A stretch of DNA of 64,000 nt from Pigmentibacter ruber (GTDB lineage: Bacteria; Bdellovibrionota_B; Oligoflexia; Silvanigrellales; Silvanigrellaceae). The position numbers were made by a program, and so were the translations under genes. The DNA is taken from positions 496,001-560,000 of the forward strand of contig NZ_WSSC01000003.1 of NCBI RefSeq assembly GCF_009792895.1, written 5' to 3'. Shown here piece by piece: positions 54,840 to 62,472 of this stretch (the stretch's first letter is position 1; each line of letters opens with the position of its first letter). The notes beneath the pieces are model-generated. The model was not told the origin of the DNA and ran no database searches. It saw only the letters and a list, made by a program, of their open reading frames with translations.

Positions 54840-55721
54840 ATGTATACTGTTTTAAATATCACAAAAGATCATGATGCTAATAATAGCAAAATGAGTTCTA
54901 ATTTAGGACATGAAGAAGTGGACTTTTATCAATCTTGTAAATTAGCTAAAAAATATGGATTTAAAGGAATAAATATCGATCTCGAATATCCAAAATATTC
55001 TGCTGCGGACATGAAGTTTTTTTTGAAAGAATTTGAACTAATACCCGCATCTTTCCATTTAACAGTAAAATTTGATGGAACAGAATTACAATTTACAGAA
55101 TCTTTAAAAAAATTTCAGAAACAAGCCAAAATAGCTGAAGAAATTGGTTGTTCTTTAGCTTTAAAATACCTTCCGCCATTTTCTGAAAAATTAAATTTTG
55201 ATAACCATTTTCGGTTATATATCCAAAGGTTAAATATCTTAAAGAATATTTTAGCTGATCATAATATCAAAATTGCTTTTGAATTTATCGGACCTGCAGA
55301 AACAAGAATAAATTCAAAATTTGATTTTATTCATACAATTGATGGCGTTAGATGTTTAATAAGCGCTTCAGATATATATAATTATGCAGGATTTAAATTA
55401 GATATTCATCATTGGCAACATAGTGGTGCATCTTTACTAGATTTGCAGCACTTAGATTTGCAAAGTATTTTATACATTGAATTAAATGATGGATTAGTCG
55501 GATATAATAGTTTTTATATGCCCGAGTTTAAAAGAAAATTACCTCTGCAAACTGGAGTAAATGATGTGAAAGGTTTCTTAAGTGTATTAATGCAAAAAGG
55601 ATATTTGGGTCCAGTTGCAGTTGAACCATGGGATATAGAAATATCTGAACTTCCAATTGAAGAAGCTATTTTCAGAGCAAAAAAATCGCTTGATGATTCA
55701 TTTGCAATCATTTCTACCTGA
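54840..55721 (+). CDS. IolI/xylose-isomerase-like TIM-barrel enzyme
   Basis: 293 residues. It has an eight-stranded TIM-barrel pattern with FEFIGP (metal Glu), FKLDIHHWQH (Asp and His), YIELND, and VAVEPWD (last metal Glu) near the C-terminus. This is the layout of the xylose-isomerase-like/AP-endonuclease-2 family, and IKIAFEFIGP together with the LDIHH segment recalls IolI inosose isomerase. The residue matching the IolI metal His appears to be Glu. Because it follows a cyclase that would make an inosose-type ketose, isomerisation or dehydration of that product is a reasonable guess. Confidence 0.75.
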   Translation: MYTVLNITKDHDANNSKMSSNLGHEEVDFYQSCKLAKKYGFKGINIDLEYPKYSAADMKFFLKEFELIPASFHLTVKFDGTELQFTESLKKFQKQAKIAEEIGCSLALKYLPPFSEKLNFDNHFRLYIQRLNILKNILADHNIKIAFEFIGPAETRINSKFDFIHTIDGVRCLISASDIYNYAGFKLDIHHWQHSGASLLDLQHLDLQSILYIELNDGLVGYNSFYMPEFKRKLPLQTGVNDVKGFLSVLMQKGYLGPVAVEPWDIEISELPIEEAIFRAKKSLDDSFAIIST

Positions 55722-55728
55722 AAAAAGG

Positions 55729-56268
55729 CTATTTTTTTTCAGCCATTCCTTTTAATTTTTTTAATCCTTTTTCAAATTCTCCTCCAACATATTTATCCAT
55801 ATTAATTATACCAAGAGTGCAAATTAATCTTCCTAAAAATGTATTTTTTCCTTCAACAGACCATTCCATTGTGGTCTGATTTTCATTCTTTTTTGTTAAC
55901 TTAAAAATAGAAATTTGTTCAAAGCTCATTGGTTTTGTATAGGTTATTTTGGTTTTTACTTTTTCATTAAGAATTTGTTCAACTACTTCAGCTTTTCCTT
56001 GCCCCATATTGCCATTACTTTCCCAAATTGAAGTAGCACCTACTCCGCTTTCAGGGCCTTGGTAAGTCATTTTTAAATTTGGATCTTGATCTTTCCAAGG
56101 CATCCATTCGTCAGCTAATTTTACGCTAGAAATATATGGAAAAACTTTATCTGCTGAAAGATCAATATCAATTTCTCTTTTTATTAGGTAATCACCTGGA
56201 ATAACTGCGACATAAATTAAAAAGAGACTAATAGATATCAAAATAACTAGAATAATTTTTTTTAACAT
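55729..56268 (-). CDS. SRPBCC-family protein with N-terminal membrane anchor
   Basis: 179 residues. A hydrophobic helix (about 4-24) is followed by an SRPBCC/START-like fold of about 140 residues: DLSADKVFPYISSVKLADEWMPW and then GVGATSIWESNGNMGQGKAEVVEQ, the pattern of polyketide-cyclase-like lipid-binding domains. A hydrophobic pocket is expected, but no ligand can be named. AAGGAAAA precedes the ATG. It reads towards the cyclitol-type pair and ends 7 bases from it. Confidence 0.8.
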   Translation of the reverse strand: MLKKIILVILISISLFLIYVAVIPGDYLIKREIDIDLSADKVFPYISSVKLADEWMPWKDQDPNLKMTYQGPESGVGATSIWESNGNMGQGKAEVVEQILNEKVKTKITYTKPMSFEQISIFKLTKKNENQTTMEWSVEGKNTFLGRLICTLGIINMDKYVGGEFEKGLKKLKGMAEKK

Positions 56269-56344
56269 AACCCATTTTCCTTTAACTGTTGATACTTTGA
56301 AAGAGTGTAACCTTTCTTCTATTACTAAAGGAAGTTTTTTTAAG

Positions 56345-56719
56345 TCAAAAAAATTTTTTTGTTACGTAAATACCTAGAAAAGTTATAACAAGCCCCAAAA
56401 CTGGACTCACTGTAAAATAAAGAAAAGCTTGTAAAAATTTTCCAGCTGCAATTAACTTATAAGTATCAAGACAATAAGAAGAAAAGGTAGTGAATCCTCC
56501 TAAAAAACCAATTATAATTCCTGTTTTAAGCTCAGAACTGAATTGATATTTTTCAAAGGAAAGACTGTAGATAACACCAATTAAGAATGCTCCTAATATA
56601 TTTATTGTAAGGATATCAATAGGAAACGTGTAGTCAGTATATTTTTGAAATACTTTTCCAATATAATAACGACTAAAGACTCCTAAAAGCCCAAAAATCC
56701 CTAAGTAAACACTTAACAT
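56345..56719 (-). CDS. crcB: CrcB/Fluc fluoride channel
   Basis: 124 residues from ATG 56719, preceded by AGAGG with good spacing; a longer frame would need TTG 56755. Four membrane helices are visible, with GGFTTFSSYCLD, the conserved pore segment with the Phe residues and the TTFS motif that binds the central Na+. Dimers of this protein export fluoride. The spacing to the SRPBCC gene is 76 bases. No fluoride riboswitch was seen upstream. Confidence 0.9.
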   Translation of the reverse strand: MLSVYLGIFGLLGVFSRYYIGKVFQKYTDYTFPIDILTINILGAFLIGVIYSLSFEKYQFSSELKTGIIIGFLGGFTTFSSYCLDTYKLIAAGKFLQAFLYFTVSPVLGLVITFLGIYVTKKFF

Positions 56720-56921
56720 ACCAGCCTCTTTTTTAATTGAATCAGAATCAATCAATAAATAAACAATAATATCATATATTTAAAAAACATTGCAATTACC
56801 GAAAACAATTGTATAATGATTCTTCTATTTTTTTGATAGTTCCTATTTCTAAGTAGAAATTCAAAACTTAGCAGTTTCCCAGGAACATTCTTTAAACAAA
56901 TATTTTATATATGAGTTCTTT

Positions 56922-58139
56922 ATGAAAATTAAGTATTTTATTGTACAAATTTTTATTTCTATTTTTCTATTGTTAGCATGTAAAACAACAGAAATTAAAA
57001 AAGAAGAAAAAAATTATACTTTTGAAAAAACAGATTGGGCTGCTGTTTCTTTTTTAGAAGATCAAAGTAAATATAAAAATTTATTGCTAGCTATTGATTC
57101 TAATTTAAAATGGTTGAATAGAAAAAAGAATGATAGTGTTTTTAATTATGGTAATATTTCTTTTAACACAAGTGATTACATTTGTACAACCAACTATTTT
57201 CTTGATGAATTAAAAGAAAAAAATAGACTTGATGTGGATTTGGTTAAAAAATACTTTGAGATATATAAGGTAAAAAATAAAGAAAATTATAATGTATTAT
57301 ATACTGGATACTATATACCTTATGCTATAGCGAGCAATGAAAAAACAAATAAATTTAATATTCCAGTTTATAAAACTCCTTCTGACTTAGTTAGCGTTCA
57401 CTTAGAAGACTTTTATCCTGATCTAAAAGGGAAAGTAATTCGTGGAAGAATAAATAAAAATAGATTATTGCCTTATTGGACAAGAGAAGAAATTATGGAG
57501 AAAAAGAAACTCCAAAATAAAGATCTTGAGATTGCTTGGGTTAGTAATAAAACAGATTTATTTTTTATTGAAATTCAAGGCTCAGGTTTGTTAACATTTT
57601 CTGATGGGTCAAAAAAATACATTCATTATGCTCAACAAAATGGTAGAGAATATAAGCCAATTGGTTCTTTACTTGTCAAAGAAGGTGCTATAACTAAAGA
57701 AAACGTTTCTATGCAAGCTATTAAAAAGTGGCTTAAAGAAAATCCTAAAGAAGAGCAAAGAATCTTAAATTTCAATAAATCTTATGTCTTTTTTAATTTA
57801 GAAAATGATGGGCCTTTTGGGAACATCAATGTTAAATTAATTTCTGAAAGAAGTATAGCCGCGGATCAAAGATATTTTCCAGCAGGTTCATTAATGTTAC
57901 TAGATTTCCCTTATCCTGAATCAACTTCTGGTAAAGATAATACTAATAAGTTTTCACAGTTGGCATTTGTACATGATACAGGAGGCGCTATTAAAGGACC
58001 CAGTCGAATAGATGTCTTTTGGGGCGAGGGAGAATTAGCAGGAGAAATTGCCGGAAAAACTAAGCAAAACGGAGAAATTTATCTGCTTGCTCCAAAATTA
58101 AAATGTAACACTTTCTATACTGCAAGCAATATTAATTAA
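56922..58139 (+). CDS. mltA: MltA-type membrane-bound lytic transglycosylase
   Basis: 405 residues. Lipobox LLLAC (Cys21). The MltA domain includes NVLYTGYYIPYAIA and NIPVYKTPSDLV, then the 3D part with FIEIQGSGLLTFSDGSK and the Asp-containing DTGGAIKGPSRIDVFWG segment, whose Asp is the catalytic acid in the family. The enzyme cuts peptidoglycan glycans into 1,6-anhydro-MurNAc products at the outer membrane. It overlaps the convergent receiver gene by 8 bases. Confidence 0.9.
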   Translation: MKIKYFIVQIFISIFLLLACKTTEIKKEEKNYTFEKTDWAAVSFLEDQSKYKNLLLAIDSNLKWLNRKKNDSVFNYGNISFNTSDYICTTNYFLDELKEKNRLDVDLVKKYFEIYKVKNKENYNVLYTGYYIPYAIASNEKTNKFNIPVYKTPSDLVSVHLEDFYPDLKGKVIRGRINKNRLLPYWTREEIMEKKKLQNKDLEIAWVSNKTDLFFIEIQGSGLLTFSDGSKKYIHYAQQNGREYKPIGSLLVKEGAITKENVSMQAIKKWLKENPKEEQRILNFNKSYVFFNLENDGPFGNINVKLISERSIAADQRYFPAGSLMLLDFPYPESTSGKDNTNKFSQLAFVHDTGGAIKGPSRIDVFWGEGELAGEIAGKTKQNGEIYLLAPKLKCNTFYTASNIN

Positions 58140-58548
58140 TTACAGGTTTAATGCCTTGTTTAACAAGTCTTTCTTTCCATCTTATTCTGTTACTTATTAA
58201 TAAGCTCTTTAACTCATCTAAAGAATAGCTATTATCTTTAGCTAATGATAAGTCATAGTAATGAGAATTTTCTAGATCAATAAAGTTTTGCTTGTAATTA
58301 GAATAAAGTATAATATCTTTTGTATATTTATGTTTTCTTAATATTTTAGAAAAATTAATTTTTAAAATATTTCTACTTCCATACATAACATCAGCAATAA
58401 TGTAATCAAAAAAGTTTAAATTATCTAAATGCTTATCTAAAAATTCATCAGGATCGTTAAAATAATAAGAATTACAATTATTTTCTAAACTTGATTTCCA
58501 TATATTAATATAAAATTCCTCATCATCAATTACAGCAACATTAACCAT
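58132..58548 (-). CDS. stand-alone response-regulator receiver-like protein
   Basis: 138 residues. AVIDDEEFY carries the acidic pair (Asp8/Asp9), YIIADVMYG gives the phospho-acceptor Asp53, LYSN may hold the Ser/Thr, and a Lys occurs in SLAKDNS. The beta/alpha fold is complete, but there is no output domain. It lies 16 bases downstream of the kinase-like gene, so the two are probably translated from one mRNA. Output by protein-protein contact is likely. Confidence 0.78.
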   Translation of the reverse strand: MVNVAVIDDEEFYINIWKSSLENNCNSYYFNDPDEFLDKHLDNLNFFDYIIADVMYGSRNILKINFSKILRKHKYTKDIILYSNYKQNFIDLENSHYYDLSLAKDNSYSLDELKSLLISNRIRWKERLVKQGIKPVIN

Positions 58549-58564
58549 TTTTTTTCCTTTATTG

Positions 58565-59500
58565 TTATGAATTTTTTATAAAAATGTTGAATTCAATTAT
58601 TCCCTCATTCAAATTGATAATTAAATTACAATTATTTTTTGTAAAAAGAGATTTGATTATTAGAAATTCAAAATCACTGTCATAACTTTTCTTAAAATTT
58701 TCAATAATTGATAGAGATTCTTTATCAAGTAATTGAAAAATAATATTAATAAATGTGCTTTTATTATTATTTGTTGATAAGTAAAAATTATATTCGGTAG
58801 CTTTAGCTTTTAAGAATGACAGTAATGACTTTATTGCTCTTTCTAAATAAACTTTGTTAACTTTGATAATTGTATTATTACTGTAATTTTTTTTAAAAAT
58901 TAAGTTTTTTTCTTCACTTAATTTGTCCTGCAAAAAAATATTTAACTCTTCTAAATTAATATCTTGAGTACGAAAATCAATTGTGTTGCAATGAATTAGA
59001 AATGAATCACAGAAATCTTCAACTTTTTTTATGCTTTTTTCTACTTCATTACTTATGTTATCGAGTAGTGGTTTTGCTTTTTGTTCTTGAGTTGCTGAGA
59101 TTAACATTTTGGATAAATTAAGAGGTTTTCTTATGTCATGTGAGAGAAATTTTTTAAATAAATTAATGAGACTCATTTTTTCATTCAAATGCTTATTGAT
59201 ATCATTAATTTTATTTATGTAAAAAAAATATTTAGCAAAATATAATAAGAATAAAATATTGATTAAAAAAATAAAAATGAGTAATATGTTATTTATTAAA
59301 TTATTATTTAAAAATGAGTTTTGAATTGAATGAGAAAAAATTAAAGTTTTTTCACTTCCTTCAAAATTTTGTACTTTTTGATTAGAAAGAATTAGATTTA
59401 TTTTTTCATCTTTACTTTTAATTGTTAAAAGAAAGTAAGCAGATATTAGAATATTACAGGTAAGAATAATAGATAAATATAACAAAAATTTTTTTCGCAT
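58565..59500 (-). CDS. degenerate membrane histidine-kinase-like protein
   Basis: 311 residues. Two membrane helices (about 5-27 and 68-95) flank a short periplasmic loop of about 40 residues. The dimerisation helix contains LSHDIRKPLNLSK with His121, an H-box. The ATP-binding part is not convincing: the expected N-box Asn is lost in VYLERAIKSLLSFLKAKATE, and no G1 (DxGxG) or G2 box can be seen. The protein may be inactive as a kinase and act as a phosphatase or scaffold for the receiver. It is the first gene of a leftward pair. Confidence 0.72.
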   Translation of the reverse strand: MRKKFLLYLSIILTCNILISAYFLLTIKSKDEKINLILSNQKVQNFEGSEKTLIFSHSIQNSFLNNNLINNILLIFIFLINILFLLYFAKYFFYINKINDINKHLNEKMSLINLFKKFLSHDIRKPLNLSKMLISATQEQKAKPLLDNISNEVEKSIKKVEDFCDSFLIHCNTIDFRTQDINLEELNIFLQDKLSEEKNLIFKKNYSNNTIIKVNKVYLERAIKSLLSFLKAKATEYNFYLSTNNNKSTFINIIFQLLDKESLSIIENFKKSYDSDFEFLIIKSLFTKNNCNLIINLNEGIIEFNIFIKNS

Positions 59501-59857
59501 AAATATGACTTTAACTATTTCTAAAATTACAGATAAAAAACAATCAAGTATCTTTTTGCAATATCTTTAGCGTAAACGCAAAGAATTGATAGATAATACA
59601 TATATTTTTTACTTTCTGAAGTCAATTTTTAATAAAATAGTTGATTGATGATTAATTATAGTAAATCTATTAAAAAATATTATTTCAAATATATCAATTA
59701 ATTTTATTTTCTTTTGGTAATCTTTCTGGAATTGTTCGCCTTTTGTGTTAGCTATAAAAAGATTTTTTGAACAAATTTTTATAAAATAACTTGCTTTTGT
59801 GAATTTTTAGTTTATTTTCCAACATACTTTGTTAACTTATACCTAGAGGAGGATAAC
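59501..59857. other. divergent intergenic region before the XRE regulator
   Basis: The only structure I see is GCGTAAACGC near 59572, a short 4+2+4 palindrome that could be an operator. No coding frame is convincing. Confidence 0.35.
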
Positions 59858-60505
59858 TTGGCAAAAAAAAAATATAGCAATTCAGATTTGTTAAACCAAG
59901 AAGTATCTGATTTTGATGCTGATAAAGAGTTTTTTGAACACCAACGTGAAGAAATAAAAAAACAGCTTTCACATTTTCTTATTAATTTTAGAGCAACCAA
60001 TAGGCTTACTCAAGCTCAAATGGGTATAAAATTAGGCTGTTCCCAGCAGCAATATAAACGGGTAGAAGATGGTGAAGAGGATAGAATAGCAAATGCTATC
60101 TCTTATATTAAAAAATTTGCTGATTTGAATGGAAGCAAAAAAATTTCTGACTTTGTAGGATATTTGGTAAATGAGCCGCCTCAGGTTAGAACAAGTAATC
60201 TTTCTAATAACGAACAGGTTCTAGTTTCGGCATTTGCACATGTCGATAGAGAAGATAGAAGACTTTTTATTGAAGGTTATTGTCGTGATAATAATGGCTT
60301 AAAATTTTCAAAAGTAGTTAAGATTCTTAGTTTGATACCAAATATTAGCAATGAATTTCTTGATATTTTTACTCTTTCATTACTTGAAAATAAAACAAGT
60401 CCCGATTTCATTGATTTAGAAGAAAAAAAGCAAATGTTTGAAAAACTTAAGCAAAGACAAAAACGAAGTTATAAAAGGAAAAATTCTGATCTTGTTAAGA
60501 ACTAA
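59858..60505 (+). CDS. XRE-family helix-turn-helix regulator, TTG start
   Basis: 215 residues. The start is TTG 59858, supported by AGAGGAGG at 59846-59852, five bases away; no in-frame ATG is as good. An HTH at about residues 50-80 (LTQAQMGIKLGCSQQQYKRVEDG) is of the XRE/Cro type. The rest is helical and charged, with a Lys/Arg-rich tail. Target unknown; neighbours include a lipoprotein gene 131 bases downstream, reading the same way. The coding sequence begins with a run of ten A after GC, which could slip. Confidence 0.82.
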   Translation: MAKKKYSNSDLLNQEVSDFDADKEFFEHQREEIKKQLSHFLINFRATNRLTQAQMGIKLGCSQQQYKRVEDGEEDRIANAISYIKKFADLNGSKKISDFVGYLVNEPPQVRTSNLSNNEQVLVSAFAHVDREDRRLFIEGYCRDNNGLKFSKVVKILSLIPNISNEFLDIFTLSLLENKTSPDFIDLEEKKQMFEKLKQRQKRSYKRKNSDLVKN

Positions 60506-60636
60506 AAATTCTAATTGTTTTATATTATTGGAATAATCTTTAATAAACAAAAAAAACTTCAAATAAATAATTAAAAGAGCCGAATAAACATTGCTTAGGA
60601 ATGAAGAAACATTCTTAATTTGTTTAGGAGGTAAAA

Positions 60637-62472
60637 GTGCTTAAGTCAAAGTTAGGTACCTATTTCGTTACATTATCTTTCCTTAGTCTGTTGTATGGAT
60701 GTGCGCAGGGTGGCGGTTCTGGTGGAGGTGGCTCAAGTGGTAACACTTCTGGAGATATCACAGTAAAACAATCAGCTGATGCTAGTGACAATATTAAGAA
60801 GCTTGCTGTAGCAATGGATCCTTATCTAGGAAAAGGTTACAATTCTTTGCTAGGTATGAATACAAAAGGTTTTTGTCTTGGAAATGTAGCTGCAAAATTC
60901 ACTGCTAAAAGGCAAAATATTACAAAATTTGATAAAATAGATTCTCTTGAAACATTATTTAATAACAATAATTTTAGTTTTTCAAGATCAGTTGGATTAA
61001 GTTTTGGTGGAGAAGGAATTTCAGGTTTTTTGGGTGGACTTTTAAACAGTTTACCTGGAGTAAATACTAGTTTAGGCTTTGGATTATCAAGTGCATTTAA
61101 TTTTAGTAGCTATACTACTAATATGTTAATGGTTGTTAAAAATATTGCGGGTTCAAGACAAATGGATGTAGCTGATAAGAGCACTACCAATTATGTTATA
61201 AATCCTCAATACGCAAATTTAACTACAAATCAGTTTGCAGTTTTATGTGGCGATGGTGTGATTACTGAACAATCAGCTGAATCTAATCTGTACTTTGCTT
61301 TAAAGTTTGCATTTGCAAATACTGCTACAAAAAATTCTTTTGATCTAAGTTTTGGACTTGGTGGAAAAATTCCAATTCCAGATGTTCCAGGAATGACAGC
61401 TTCTTTTGATTTTAAAGCAATGTTTGGCAATGTAAATCAAACAACAAGAGCAAACACAAATTTAACAATTTATGCAATGCAAGTAGGTGGTGATAGTACG
61501 AAATTACCAAATGCATTAAAAAATGGTCTTTCTTGTAATTTAGCGAATGAAAAAGGGTGTTCAGATCTTTTTTCAACTATTAATGATTATATTGCAGTTA
61601 AATATCCTGCTCAATTTAGTGAGAATGATTTAAAAGCGTTAGAAAAAAATCCTGAAGACTCAAAGTATGTTTTATCAACAAGTCAAATTTCTTCTTATGC
61701 AGAATTGCCAATTTTTGATAAAGAAAAATTTGTTTCTCAAGATATTGCAAGTAAATTAAGTGCCAATGTTGATCTTAAAAATCAAATTAAAAATAAAACA
61801 AGTTTACAAATAAGTAACTATTTTTATGTGCTTAATTTGGCTAATAGTGATAACTACAGAGCAAATTTATTGGCTAAAGGCGAAAAAGACATGATATTGA
61901 ATAACTTAGTAAATATGAATAATACATTTACTAAATTAATTTCAATTATTGACGTATGCTATGATAATATAGATAAATGTTTAAGTGATGTTTCTAATAT
62001 TTTTTCTCCAGGTTCTATGTATAAACCAATGGATGAAGATGTTAGAAAAATAGTTGTCGATTCAAAAATTATAGGAAGAACTATAAAATCTGATTTATCA
62101 GCTAGTTCTGAGGGTTTTTTAACTCCAACGCAATTGCAAGGATATGATACAATAATTGTAAAAATTGTTACAAGTGATGGATTAGTTGTTAATTTAAATC
62201 CAATTCCAAATGTTAATATAGATCCTAATCAAGCTCTAGCTATATTAACTTGCAGTGCAGAAGGTAAAAGTCAAAGTACAGGTAATATGACTATTTATAC
62301 TAAAAACTTTATTAATATAAAAGCTACAGACTTCGTTTGGAAATCAGGTAAAAGTGCAAAAGACTATTCAACTAGCAAGATTTGTAGAGTTGATAGTCAG
62401 GTCTTAACTAAGTTTACAAACCCTGTTGCTGTTGAAGTTTGGGGAATGAATACGTTTGCTGGTATCCCATAA
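60637..62472 (+). CDS. large lipoprotein with weak MACPF/pore-former resemblance
   Basis: 611 residues. GTG 60637 is supported by AGGAGG at 60626-60631, five bases away. The signal peptide has lipobox LLYGC, then a Gly/Ser-rich linker of about 20 residues. The middle contains FAVLCGDGVITEQSAESNLY, then repeats rich in small and aromatic residues (amphipathic strand-like), then TRANTNLTIYAMQVGGDSTKLP. A CGxG-type site followed by amphipathic strands and a GGD segment is reminiscent of the MACPF/CDC pore-former core. I cannot see a definitive signature, so this is a suggestion. The C-terminal 100 residues look like a separate beta domain with two Cys. Confidence 0.6.
   Translation: MLKSKLGTYFVTLSFLSLLYGCAQGGGSGGGGSSGNTSGDITVKQSADASDNIKKLAVAMDPYLGKGYNSLLGMNTKGFCLGNVAAKFTAKRQNITKFDKIDSLETLFNNNNFSFSRSVGLSFGGEGISGFLGGLLNSLPGVNTSLGFGLSSAFNFSSYTTNMLMVVKNIAGSRQMDVADKSTTNYVINPQYANLTTNQFAVLCGDGVITEQSAESNLYFALKFAFANTATKNSFDLSFGLGGKIPIPDVPGMTASFDFKAMFGNVNQTTRANTNLTIYAMQVGGDSTKLPNALKNGLSCNLANEKGCSDLFSTINDYIAVKYPAQFSENDLKALEKNPEDSKYVLSTSQISSYAELPIFDKEKFVSQDIASKLSANVDLKNQIKNKTSLQISNYFYVLNLANSDNYRANLLAKGEKDMILNNLVNMNNTFTKLISIIDVCYDNIDKCLSDVSNIFSPGSMYKPMDEDVRKIVVDSKIIGRTIKSDLSASSEGFLTPTQLQGYDTIIVKIVTSDGLVVNLNPIPNVNIDPNQALAILTCSAEGKSQSTGNMTIYTKNFINIKATDFVWKSGKSAKDYSTSKICRVDSQVLTKFTNPVAVEVWGMNTFAGIP

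Noticed and set aside
56720-56921. fluoride riboswitch upstream of crcB
   Set aside because: The conserved core elements of the crcB motif could not be found on the minus strand upstream of the gene.
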